A DNA stretch of 7,653 bases from CAYSAQ01 sp964429235 (GCA_964429235.1 CAYSAQ010000024.1:1-7653), one strand, 5' to 3'. Shown: positions 1 to 6,502, counted from the first letter of the stretch. Notes: generated from the letters alone by a model not told the origin. Numbers and translations are program-made.

Positions 1-75
1 GAAGGTTTCAAAGAAGGTGGCCCTCTGGGCACTAAGAGAGCTGTCGAGAGTAACGAGACTGAGGGAGCTTTATAA
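1..75 (+). CDS. C-terminal end of an unidentified upstream gene (partial)
   Basis: Frame 1 is open from the first base and ends in TAA at 73-75, giving 24 residues: EGFKEGGPLGTKRAV followed by ESNETEGAL. The stretch is hydrophilic and glycine/glutamate-rich, like a flexible C-terminal tail. I do not recognise the family and assign no function. It lies on the same strand as the next gene, 16 bases before that gene's ATG, so read-through from this gene could also transcribe it. The call rests only on an open frame that runs to a stop just before a new gene; the start and most of the protein are outside the window. Confidence 0.6.
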   Translation, partial: EGFKEGGPLGTKRAVESNETEGAL

Positions 76-77
76 GT

Positions 78-83
78 TATAAT
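78..83 (+). promoter_or_regulatory. TATAAT -10 element close to the ATG at 92
   Basis: A perfect TATAAT lies at 78-83, only 8 bases before the ATG at 92-94. Initiation about 7 bases downstream of the box would put the transcript start at or next to the ATG. No good -35 hexamer is seen 16-18 bp upstream, and there is no Shine-Dalgarno sequence between the box and the ATG. Either this is the promoter of a leaderless mRNA, or the match is fortuitous in AT-rich DNA. Confidence 0.4.
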
Positions 84-91
84 ACTTACCA

Positions 92-787
92 ATGAAAAAC
101 TTTATTTACCTACTACTCTTAATGTCATTTGTTCTGGCATCTTTCACAGATAATATTGGCGATAGAGAACAGATTGTCTACGAGACATATAATGGCAAAG
201 ACACCCTAATAACTACCGAAGAAGTAACTATTGTAAGCTTTAACAATCTAACACTTCATAAAATCGAACTAACTGGTTCTGATGGAGGCTGGGCAGATAT
301 ATACCTAAAAGAGGGTGATCTTGCACCAATAAGTATTAACTACTTCAATAAAGATGGAGATATTACAAAACAACTTATATATAAAGAAAATCAGATTTTT
401 GTAAAGCTGAATGGAGGAAAAGACCAATACACATATGATACAAATAAGAAAATTTTCTATGATATGAATTCTTTTTTCCATCTTATGAGAGGCTATCCTT
501 TCACTGAAGACGAGTTTGTCTTCTGGACATTTCTACCAGAAATTAGAAGAAGCTTTCTTCTATATGCTAAAAAAATAGGTACAGATGAACTAACTGTTAA
601 TAAAGAAAAAGTCTTCTGTAATAAAATAGAGATGGGTGCTGCAGGTCTTATAGAATCTACATTCTTCCCACAAAAATTCTATTTCTGGGTAACTACTGAG
701 AAACCTGTTAGGTTTGTTCAATTTGAAGGCAGTAATTTGCTTGGAAAAATACAACGTACAAAAGCAGTAAAATATAGCAAATACTAG
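92..787 (+). CDS. Secreted periplasmic protein of unknown function, DUF3108/LolA-like
   Basis: This 231-residue protein starts with a signal peptide: K2 and N3, a hydrophobic core at about 4-15, and a likely cleavage after A16 (V-L-A). The mature part is rich in alternating hydrophobic/polar strands, for example 44-60, 93-106 and 196-212. A central stretch reads SFFHLMRGYPF (127-137), and a late segment has YFWV then EKPVRFVQFEG (197-213). That layout recalls DUF3108-type periplasmic proteins and the LolA/LolB-like open barrel, but this is resemblance by eye and not a firm assignment. There is one cysteine (C176) and no lipobox, so it is probably soluble and periplasmic. The frame is closed by a stop at 80-82, so ATG 92 is the earliest ATG; ATG 122 would cut the signal peptide. 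No ribosome site precedes it. The next promoter begins 2 bases after its stop. Confidence 0.8.
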   Translation: MKNFIYLLLLMSFVLASFTDNIGDREQIVYETYNGKDTLITTEEVTIVSFNNLTLHKIELTGSDGGWADIYLKEGDLAPISINYFNKDGDITKQLIYKENQIFVKLNGGKDQYTYDTNKKIFYDMNSFFHLMRGYPFTEDEFVFWTFLPEIRRSFLLYAKKIGTDELTVNKEKVFCNKIEMGAAGLIESTFFPQKFYFWVTTEKPVRFVQFEGSNLLGKIQRTKAVKYSKY

Positions 788-789
788 AG

Positions 790-818
790 TTGTAAAAGAT
801 TTTTTCATAAGATATAAT
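790..818 (+). promoter_or_regulatory. Sigma70-type promoter for the tRNA and possibly downstream genes
   Basis: TTGTAA (790-795) and a perfect TATAAT (813-818) are separated by exactly 17 bp. The -35 starts 2 bases after the stop of the preceding gene. The predicted start near 825 gives a leader of about 15 nt before the mature tRNA. Since no terminator is obvious after the tRNA, this may also transcribe the glycosyltransferase, hisS and porin genes. Confidence 0.75.
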
Positions 819-839
819 ACAATTCACGCAATTTTGTGG

Positions 840-916
840 GGGCCCATAGCTCAGTTGGTTAGAGCGCCCGGCTCATAACCGGTAGGTCGTAGGTTCAAGC
901 CCTACTGGGCCCACCA
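840..916 (+). tRNA. tRNA with CAU anticodon, probably tRNA-Ile2 (AUA reader)
   Basis: A 77-nt cloverleaf with encoded CCA. The acceptor stem GGGCCCA (840-846) pairs perfectly with TGGGCCC (906-912), followed by discriminator A913 and CCA (914-916). The D arm is GCTC/GAGC (849-852/862-865), the anticodon loop is CTCATAA (872-878, anticodon 874-876), and the T arm is GTAGG/CCTAC with loop TTCAAGC. CAU occurs in initiator Met, elongator Met and Ile2 tRNAs. Initiator is unlikely because position 1-72 is paired and the anticodon stem lacks the three G-C pairs. C4-G69 and C5-G68, with no U29-A41 pair, match the determinants known for the lysidine synthetase TilS in E. coli and favour Ile2. Frequent AUA codons nearby fit. 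Oddity: C27 faces U43 (867/883), an unpaired top of the anticodon stem. Elongator Met remains the alternative. Confidence 0.93.
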
Positions 917-936
917 ATCTTCGCTCAAAAGAAGAT
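917..936 (+). other. Short hairpin in the tRNA 3' trailer
   Basis: ATCTTC (917-922) pairs with GAAGAT (931-936) around an 8-nt loop, directly after the tRNA CCA. No U-run follows, so it is not a convincing terminator. It would sit just inside the outer leader/trailer stem, next to the 3' processing point. Confidence 0.45.
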
Positions 937-971
937 GTGCCCCACAAAACTTAAATTTAGGAGGACTCTTT

Positions 972-1688
972 ATGAAACTTTCAATAATCGTTCCCGCTTA
1001 CAATGAAGAAGCTACAATCGCAAAAACCCTTGAGGGGCTAACATCGCAAACATATAAAGATATGGAAATCATTGTTATAGACAACAACAGCAAAGATAAA
1101 ACATCTGAAATAGCTAAAAAATACGTTGATAAAGTTTATTTAGAAACTAACCAAGGTTATATTCACGCTGTAATTCGTGGAGCAGCTGAAGCTACTGGCG
1201 ATATCATTACTTTCTGTGATGCTGACACAATGTATCCAAAAACTTGGGCAGCAAAAGCAATGAAAAACTTTAATAAAGATAAGATTGTAGTAGTTTATGG
1301 AACTTGTGATACATATGATGCTTCTAAAATTGGTAATTTCTTCAATTATATTGGCTATACTGCTTTCCTATATATCTCTATTTTATTTAGATTACATAAT
1401 ACAAGTGGTTTCAATTTTTTAATGAGAAAAGAAGCTTATGAAAAAGTAAATGGTTATGATCCTAAGTTTCAAAAAATGTCACCAGATATAGAACTTGGCA
1501 GAAGATTAAGCAAGCTGGGGAAAATTAAATTTGTACCAACTCTTAAAGTTTCTGGCTCTGCTAGAAGATTTCAAGAAGGTGGAAACACCAAGACTTTTTG
1601 GATGTTTGCAAAAGCATGGTGGTCAATGGTAAGAAACAAAGTGCCTGATATCGATTACAACGAATATAACCAAATCAAAACATCATGA
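972..1688 (+). CDS. Family 2 glycosyltransferase
   Basis: A 238-residue GT-A fold glycosyltransferase, which transfers a sugar from a nucleotide-sugar donor to an unknown acceptor in the cytoplasm or at the inner membrane face. The N-terminus SIIVPAYNEEATI (4-16) is the classic GT2 nucleotide-binding start, followed by the IDNNSKDKT loop (36-44). DAD at 83-85 is the metal/donor-binding DXD motif. SPDIELGRRL (170-179) corresponds to the acceptor-side acidic region containing the catalytic base. A hydrophobic stretch at about 123-140 may associate with membrane, but there is no clear C-terminal membrane anchor. AGGAGG (959-964) lies 7 bases before the ATG, fixing the start. Its last codons overlap hisS by 4 bases (ATGA), implying translational coupling. 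No cell-wall or polysaccharide genes lie nearby, so the product cannot be inferred from context. Confidence 0.9.
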   Translation: MKLSIIVPAYNEEATIAKTLEGLTSQTYKDMEIIVIDNNSKDKTSEIAKKYVDKVYLETNQGYIHAVIRGAAEATGDIITFCDADTMYPKTWAAKAMKNFNKDKIVVVYGTCDTYDASKIGNFFNYIGYTAFLYISILFRLHNTSGFNFLMRKEAYEKVNGYDPKFQKMSPDIELGRRLSKLGKIKFVPTLKVSGSARRFQEGGNTKTFWMFAKAWWSMVRNKVPDIDYNEYNQIKTS

Positions 1689-2944
1689 AGTACAACAGCC
1701 CAAGAGGGACCAGAGATTTATTACCAAAAGAAAGTAGCATCTTCAGATCTACAATAAAAAGCATATTAAATACATTTAAACTTTTTAACTATCAAGAGCT
1801 TACTACTCCGATTTTCGAATCTACTGGATTATTTGAAAGAGCAGTTGGTGCTACAACAGATATAGTAGAAAAGGAAATGTACACTTTTAAAGACAAAGGT
1901 GATAGATCCATTACTCTTAGGCCAGAAGGCACAGCTTCTATTGTAAGAGCATATCTGCAAAGCCTTTCTAGCTTCCAAAAACAGCATGTTGCTAAACTAG
2001 CCTACGTAGGACCTATGTTTCGCTACGAAAGACCACAAACAGGCAGATATAGACAGTTCTATCAGATAGGAGTCGAGGCTATTGGGTCAAATTCGCCGCT
2101 AGTTGATGTAGAAACAATGGTAATGGGTGTAGCAGCACTTAATAAACTAGGTGTTGAAAAAGCTGAAATTGCTATTAACTCAGTTGGCTGCGATGTTTGC
2201 AGACCTGTAATTAGAGAGCAATTAAAAGAATTTGTAGGTTCTATCAAAAAAAACTTATGTGATGATTGTCAAAATAGGTTTGATCAAAACCCACTAAGAA
2301 TCCTAGATTGCAAAAACCCTAAATGCCAAACTTACTTTATGGGTATGCCGTCAATGGCTAATGCTCTGTGTAAAGAATGTAATGATCACTTTATTTGTGT
2401 ACTAGACCAGCTTGATGAAAACGATATCCCTTATACAGTGGATTCTAACCTTGTTAGAGGGCTAGATTATTATACTAAAACTGTTTTTGAAATAAGATCA
2501 TCGCTACTTGGTGCTCAAAATGCAATCTGTGGTGGCGGAAGATATGACAATCTAATAGAGGAATTGGGAGGAAGAAGTACTCCTGCCTTTGGATTTGCTA
2601 TTGGCATAGATAGATTAGTAATGGTTTTGGATCAACTAAACATTCTTCCTGATGATGAATTAGATATTGAGGTGATTTGTATTGGCATAGGAACAGAAGC
2701 ACAAAACAAGTCCTTTCAAATTATGCAAAAACTAAGAGCTGCTGGTATTAAGGGTGAATACTATTTCAAAAACAAATCTATAGGTGATGGAATTAAGCAA
2801 GGGTTACTATTAGGTGCAAAATTCGCTATTATTTTAGGTGAGGAAGAAATCGATAATAAACTAATACTATTAAAGGATTTAGGCTCTAAAGAACAAACGC
2901 ATTACAAGAGCATTCAAGAGGTAGTAAAAGCAATAAAACAATAA
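1685..2944 (+). CDS. hisS: Histidine-tRNA ligase
   Basis: A 419-residue class II aminoacyl-tRNA synthetase of usual length that charges tRNA-His with histidine using ATP. The N-terminus has SPRGTRDLLP (5-14). Motif 1 lies near 35-50. Motif 2 is FRYERPQTGRYRQFYQ (112-127). The histidine-specific motifs RGLDYYT (258-264) and GGGRYDNL (283-290) are intact, and motif 3 is FGFAIGIDRL (302-311) with its arginine. The C-terminal 90 residues form the anticodon-binding domain. The segment between motif 2 and RGLDYYT carries four cysteine pairs (169/172, 192/195, 209/214, 229/232), which could bind a metal, though that is only inferred. The ATG lies inside the stop region of the glycosyltransferase (ATGA), so translation is probably coupled. 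All catalytic motifs are present, so I expect a functional housekeeping enzyme. Confidence 0.98.
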   Translation: MKYNSPRGTRDLLPKESSIFRSTIKSILNTFKLFNYQELTTPIFESTGLFERAVGATTDIVEKEMYTFKDKGDRSITLRPEGTASIVRAYLQSLSSFQKQHVAKLAYVGPMFRYERPQTGRYRQFYQIGVEAIGSNSPLVDVETMVMGVAALNKLGVEKAEIAINSVGCDVCRPVIREQLKEFVGSIKKNLCDDCQNRFDQNPLRILDCKNPKCQTYFMGMPSMANALCKECNDHFICVLDQLDENDIPYTVDSNLVRGLDYYTKTVFEIRSSLLGAQNAICGGGRYDNLIEELGGRSTPAFGFAIGIDRLVMVLDQLNILPDDELDIEVICIGIGTEAQNKSFQIMQKLRAAGIKGEYYFKNKSIGDGIKQGLLLGAKFAIILGEEEIDNKLILLKDLGSKEQTHYKSIQEVVKAIKQ

Positions 2945-2947
2945 GCT

Positions 2948-2953
2948 GGGGGG
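2948..2953 (+). promoter_or_regulatory. G-run acting as a weak ribosome binding site for the TTG start
   Basis: GGGGGG lies 5 bases before the TTG at 2959. It can pair with the CCUCC of 16S rRNA only through G-U wobbles, unlike the AGGAGG sites of neighbouring genes. It is the only candidate site for the porin-like gene and supports TTG over the later ATG at 3004. Confidence 0.5.
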
Positions 2954-2958
2954 CTTCT

Positions 2959-3903
2959 TTGAATATAAGAATTACATCAATTCTAACAATATTGATTCTA
3001 TCAATGACTACTAGTTGGGCAAGACCTTTACTTAGTGGCTTCTTAGACTATCGTTATATGTGGGCTCAAGAAACTTATTCTGGAGCAGGAACGTTCCAAG
3101 TAAATAATCTAAATCTAGCATATACATTTCTCCTGAATAAATCATATAAAATATTCTTACAAACAAATATTGCACCAGGCTCAAATAATTCTCAAATCAT
3201 TAAACAATTACATCTAGATACAGAATTCGCAAAACCTTTTCAATTAAGACTTGGACGATTCAAAGTAGAAACAATGGAAAGAGATTTTGATCAAGATAAG
3301 AACAACTTTATCTCTGGACCAATTTTTTGGGATTTAAATTGGGGAATGGCTTCTAATCCAGTGCTTCCTGACAATGAAGTGGGCGTTAACCTTTATACCA
3401 AAAGTAGAAACAATGAGCTGCAGCTATATGTTGTAAATGGTAGTAATGAATGGACTGAAACAAATACTGTTTCAAAAAAATCATTTGGCGCTTATTTCAG
3501 AACACTTTTTAGAAACATTGTTGAGTTTAGAGGAAGCATCTATTCCAATATGTATGATGCTGGTAGCTATAATCACACAGCTATTACAACTGAAGCATTA
3601 TTTAGCATTTTAGACATAGATATTAAAGGTGGCGGACTAATTGTTCTAGGCGAAAACAATGGCACTAGTGACAATGCTGTAGGTGGTCTATTAGAAATGT
3701 CCTTACCGATAAGCAAAACAACTAGACTTTCAGGGCTAGCATCTTTATATAAGAATGACGGATATTACTATAGAGGAGCATTAGCTCTTAGAAGTAGTAT
3801 CAACCAAGATATGATTTGGAAAAATGAAATCTGTGTTGAGAAAAATGATACAACTAATATCAGAGATTATAAGTTCCAAAGCCAAATAGTAGTAAGGCTG
3901 TAA
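2959..3903 (+). CDS. Porin-like outer-membrane beta-barrel protein
   Basis: A 314-residue protein with a signal peptide (R4, hydrophobic core 5-16, S-W-A then likely cleavage after residue 21). The rest is a series of short amphipathic, aromatic-rich strands separated by turns rich in N, D and G. Examples are FLDYRYMWAQ (28-37), QLRLGRFKVE (95-104), ELQLYVVNGSNEW and YYYRGALALRSS. It ends in SQIVVRL, resembling a C-terminal beta-signal, though with leucine instead of the usual phenylalanine. The LRLGRF segment with nearby acidic residues recalls phosphate-selective porins of the OprP/OprO type; substrate is unknown. Length fits a 14-16-stranded barrel. TTG is chosen because ATG 3004 would delete most of the signal peptide. 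It follows hisS by 14 bases and is probably cotranscribed. The diderm inference for the host rests mainly on this gene. Confidence 0.75.
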   Translation: MNIRITSILTILILSMTTSWARPLLSGFLDYRYMWAQETYSGAGTFQVNNLNLAYTFLLNKSYKIFLQTNIAPGSNNSQIIKQLHLDTEFAKPFQLRLGRFKVETMERDFDQDKNNFISGPIFWDLNWGMASNPVLPDNEVGVNLYTKSRNNELQLYVVNGSNEWTETNTVSKKSFGAYFRTLFRNIVEFRGSIYSNMYDAGSYNHTAITTEALFSILDIDIKGGGLIVLGENNGTSDNAVGGLLEMSLPISKTTRLSGLASLYKNDGYYYRGALALRSSINQDMIWKNEICVEKNDTTNIRDYKFQSQIVVRL

Positions 3904-3995
3904 CTTTCACTGCAATTAATTATTTAAACCCAATTAAAAATACCGAAAATTAGAAGTAATATACTATAAAGCCCCATACAATAACATATTTCGCT

Positions 3996-4023
3996 TTGTT
4001 TCAATTCTATAAATTGTTATAGT
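3996..4023 (+). promoter_or_regulatory. Candidate promoter with operator-like palindrome for the copper genes
   Basis: The intergenic region 3904-4039 is very AT-rich and has no clear terminator. TTGTTT (3996-4001) and TATAGT (4018-4023) are 16 bp apart and form a modest promoter. The spacer between them is filled by CAATT-CTATA-AATTG (4002-4016), a perfect 5-bp inverted repeat with a 5-bp centre. A palindrome in the spacer is where a copper-responsive regulator could act, but the sequence matches neither the CopY TACA/TGTA box nor a G/C-rich CsoR site. A longer pair, ATAACA (3981-3986) and TGTTAT (4015-4020), surrounds it. The predicted leader would be only about 10 nt, so the exact -10 is uncertain. 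Confidence 0.4.
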
Positions 4024-4039
4024 TTAGTAGAGGTGAATT

Positions 4040-6226
4040 ATGGTTATAAAAGATGTTGAATTAAATATATCGGGGATGACTTGTGCGTCATGTGTGGCCA
4101 GAATAGAGAAAGTTCTTAATAAAGTAGAAGGCGTTGATGCTAGCGTTAACCTGGCTACTGAAAGAGCACAGTTAAATTTTGATTCGGACTTAGTTAGTGA
4201 AAGTTCCTTAATAGATAAGATAAACAATCTTGGGTTTCAGGCGCAGATACGTCTTGCTGGTGTTGATACAAATAAAGAGACAAAAGATAAAGAGATAAAA
4301 CATTTGAGAATGCTTTTGATGGTCTCTGCCTTACTTAGTGCACCACTTCTATTAGCAATGCTGGATATGATTTTCGGGTGGGGATTCCATGTTTTACATA
4401 ATGTATGGTTCCAGCTTGCATTAGCTACTCCTGTTCAGTTTATTGTTGGTTATCGTTTCTACAAGCACGGTTTCGCAAGTATCAAATCATTGAGCCCTGG
4501 CATGGATGTTCTTGTAGCTATGGGCACAAGTGCTGCATATTTCTTTAGTATTTATACTGGATTTTTCAAGGTATATGCCGAAGGTGCTCGGATAGAGCTA
4601 TATTTCGAGACATCTGCTATTCTTATAACATTGATAATGCTAGGTAAATATTTAGAAGCGTTAGCAAAAGGACAAACAGCAACTGCCATTAAAAAACTTA
4701 TAGGACTACAAGCAAAAACAGCGAGTGTGATTCGTGAAGGCAATCAGATGGTTATCCCTATCGAACAAGTTGTCCCTGGCGATATCGTTATTGTTAAACC
4801 AGGAGAAAAGATCCCTGTAGACGGACAGATAACAGAAGGGAACTCTTCTATAGATGAGAGTATGTTAACAGGGGAGAGCATCCCTACAGAGAAAACAGTC
4901 GGCGACAAAGTAATTGGTGCGACACTGAATAAGTATGGAGCGTTCAAGTTCAAGGCTATTAACGTAGGAGCAGAGACTATGCTCTCGCAGATTATTAAAT
5001 TTGTAGAAGAAGCTCAGGGTAGCAAAGCGCCTATCCAGAAACTAGCAGATAAAGTGTCTGGAATCTTTGTTCCAACCGTTTTAGTGATAGCTCTGCTTAC
5101 ATTTATTGTTTGGTATTTGATCTCTGGTCAAGCAAGTGTTGCCATAATAAACGCCATTGCAGTGCTAGTTATTGCTTGTCCTTGTGCACTTGGGCTAGCC
5201 ACTCCTACTGCGATTATGGTTGGCACCTGGAAAGGTGCAGAGAACGGTATACTTATAAAAGGTGGAGAAAGTTTAGAGCGAGCTTATAAACTTAATGCTG
5301 TTGTGCTCGATAAGACAGGCACAATAACCAAAGGAGCGCCAGAACTGACTGACGTTGTATTGACAGGGAAAATGCTAGAAACGGAAGTTATCAAGCTTGC
5401 AGGCATGGCAGAAAAAAACTCAGAGCATCCATTAGGAGTAGCTATATTAAATTCGGCAAAAGTTAAGTTGAAAACAATTCTTGATCCTGACCAGTTTGAA
5501 GCAGTTCCTGGTAAAGGAGTAAAAGCTAAAGTCGCGGAGAGTAATATCCTTGTTGGAACTAGAGGACTAATGGAGCTTAACAAGATTGATGTATCAATGC
5601 TTGAGGACAAGATTGTGGAATTAGAGAAACAAGGAAAGACAGTAATGATGTTTGCAGTTAATAATAAACTAGAAGCGCTAATCGGAGTTGCTGACACGAT
5701 TAAGGATACATCCAAAGCTGCTATTACTGAGCTAGAGAAGCTAGGATTGAAAGTATATATGGTAACCGGAGACAATGAGCTTACCGCTAAAGCTATAGCC
5801 AAAAAAGTTGGTGTTAAAAATGTGGTTGCTCAGGTTCTGCCAGAGAATAAAGCAAATATTGTTAAGGAATTACAATCACAAGGAATGGTTGTAGCAATGG
5901 TTGGAGATGGAATAAACGATGCACCAGCACTTGCACAGGCAGATGTTGGTCTTGCTATAGGACAGGGAACAGATATTGCTATGGAGTCTGCTGACATTAC
6001 ATTGGTTAAAGGTGATTTAGCTAAGATCGCTACGGCTATAAGACTATCAAAAGCAACGATGCGCAAAATAAAGCAGAATTTATTTTGGGCATTCATCTAT
6101 AATATGGTTGGTATTCCGTTTGCAATGTCAGGGCTTCTTAGTCCTGTAATCGCTGGTTCTGCCATGGCTTTTAGTAGTGTAAGTGTGGTATCAAATAGTT
6201 TATTACTAAGGAGGGTAAAAGTATGA
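4040..6226 (+). CDS. copA: Cu(I)-exporting P-type ATPase (P1B-1)
   Basis: A 728-residue heavy-metal ATPase that pumps Cu(I) out of the cytoplasm using ATP. One N-terminal metal-binding HMA domain (about 5-70) carries GMTCASC, with C15 and C18. Membrane helices follow from about 90. The actuator loop has TGES (277-280). The transport motif is C380-P381-C382 in the sixth helix. The phosphorylation site is DKTGT with D424. The nucleotide domain has SEHPLG (461-466) with H463, then TGDN (576-579) and GDGINDAP (622-629). The last two helices carry Y687-N688 and MAFSS (709-713), the M-xx-SS pattern specific to Cu(I) pumps rather than Zn/Cd pumps. All key residues are intact and length is normal. 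GAGGTGA (4030-4036) precedes the ATG. Its end overlaps the next chaperone gene by 4 bases. No regulator gene is adjacent. The symbol is by family; silver is also a likely substrate. Confidence 0.96.
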   Translation: MVIKDVELNISGMTCASCVARIEKVLNKVEGVDASVNLATERAQLNFDSDLVSESSLIDKINNLGFQAQIRLAGVDTNKETKDKEIKHLRMLLMVSALLSAPLLLAMLDMIFGWGFHVLHNVWFQLALATPVQFIVGYRFYKHGFASIKSLSPGMDVLVAMGTSAAYFFSIYTGFFKVYAEGARIELYFETSAILITLIMLGKYLEALAKGQTATAIKKLIGLQAKTASVIREGNQMVIPIEQVVPGDIVIVKPGEKIPVDGQITEGNSSIDESMLTGESIPTEKTVGDKVIGATLNKYGAFKFKAINVGAETMLSQIIKFVEEAQGSKAPIQKLADKVSGIFVPTVLVIALLTFIVWYLISGQASVAIINAIAVLVIACPCALGLATPTAIMVGTWKGAENGILIKGGESLERAYKLNAVVLDKTGTITKGAPELTDVVLTGKMLETEVIKLAGMAEKNSEHPLGVAILNSAKVKLKTILDPDQFEAVPGKGVKAKVAESNILVGTRGLMELNKIDVSMLEDKIVELEKQGKTVMMFAVNNKLEALIGVADTIKDTSKAAITELEKLGLKVYMVTGDNELTAKAIAKKVGVKNVVAQVLPENKANIVKELQSQGMVVAMVGDGINDAPALAQADVGLAIGQGTDIAMESADITLVKGDLAKIATAIRLSKATMRKIKQNLFWAFIYNMVGIPFAMSGLLSPVIAGSAMAFSSVSVVSNSLLLRRVKV
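6208..6215 (+). promoter_or_regulatory. Strong ribosome binding site inside the end of copA
   Basis: AAGGAGGG lies within the last codons of copA, 7 bases before the ATG at 6223. It is the strongest Shine-Dalgarno match in the window and should give the small chaperone efficient translation independent of, or coupled to, copA. It also forces the ATPase C-terminus LLLRRVKV. Confidence 0.75.
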
Positions 6227-6420
6227 GTAAAGTAAAATATAGTGTTCCTGGTATTTCATGTGGACATTGCAAAAAATCGATAGAGAATGTCTTATATGAA
6301 ATTGGTGTTAAAAGGGCAGAAGTTAGTGTTGAAGATAAAACAGTAGATATAGAACTAGGTTCAGTTACAGAAGATGAAATGAAAGAAGCACTTGATGAAA
6401 TCGGGTTTGATGTAGAATAA
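6223..6420 (+). CDS. copZ: CopZ-like copper chaperone (HMA domain)
   Basis: A 65-residue single heavy-metal-associated domain of the usual chaperone length. It begins with a beta strand and then GISCGHCKKSIENVL (10-24), with metal ligands C13 and C16, followed by the rest of the expected beta-alpha-beta-beta-alpha-beta pattern and IGFDVE at the end. Such proteins carry Cu(I) in the cytoplasm and hand it to the ATPase. The usual Met before the first cysteine position (GM-x-C) is Ile here, which occurs in the family and should not abolish binding. It overlaps copA by 4 bases (ATGA) and has its own strong ribosome site, so the pair is made from one transcript, probably with more chaperone than pump. 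Being encoded beside a Cu(I) pump is the reason for preferring copper over mercury or zinc. No clear terminator follows. Confidence 0.88.
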   Translation: MSKVKYSVPGISCGHCKKSIENVLYEIGVKRAEVSVEDKTVDIELGSVTEDEMKEALDEIGFDVE

Positions 6421-6475
6421 ATACTTGGACATCTCCCAGAGAGCAGAACGACCCATAGAGTTAATTATTTATTAA

Positions 6476-6484
6476 TGATATAAT
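6476..6484 (+). promoter_or_regulatory. Extended -10 promoter of ssrA
   Basis: TGATATAAT (6476-6484) is a perfect TATAAT preceded by TG-N, the extended -10 signature, which can work without a good -35; none is seen 16-18 bp upstream. The predicted start near 6491 gives a leader of about 12 nt before the mature tmRNA 5' end at 6503, to be removed by RNase P. Confidence 0.7.
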
Positions 6485-6502
6485 CAAGTTCCCTTTATTT
6501 TT

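Larger units (their letters stand above)
832..949 (+). repeat. 10-bp perfect inverted repeat bracketing the tRNA
   Basis: TTTTGTGGGG (832-841) and CCCCACAAAA (940-949) are exact reverse complements lying on either side of the tRNA. The left arm overlaps the first two tRNA bases (G1, G2). In the precursor RNA the leader and trailer could pair into a 10-bp stem extending or competing with the acceptor stem. This may shape processing by RNase P and 3' nucleases, but that role is inference. Confidence 0.7.

Noticed and set aside
590..808. 72-codon minus-strand frame starting with a hydrophobic, signal-like N-terminus
   Set aside because: It is almost wholly antisense to the secreted-protein gene, starts inside the tRNA promoter, and has no supporting ribosome site.
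917..971. T-box or other riboswitch ahead of the glycosyltransferase-hisS genes
   Set aside because: The space is only 55 bp, lacks T-box specifier and antiterminator sequences, and contains only a small hairpin and the right arm of the tRNA-flanking repeat.
3904..4039. AT-only inverted repeat TTAATT/AATTAA (3916-3937) as a terminator for the porin
   Set aside because: The stem has no G-C pairs and is followed by A rather than T on the plus strand, so it would not terminate the porin transcript.
4024..4227. 67-codon minus-strand frame at the start of copA, possible divergent regulator
   Set aside because: It is antisense to the metal-binding domain and shows no DNA-binding or metal-sensor motif, so it is not a CsoR- or MerR-like gene.
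5284..5802. 172-codon minus-strand frame inside copA
   Set aside because: It is the antisense shadow of the ATPase nucleotide domain, serine/isoleucine-rich as expected from reversed codons, and every copA motif on the plus strand is intact.
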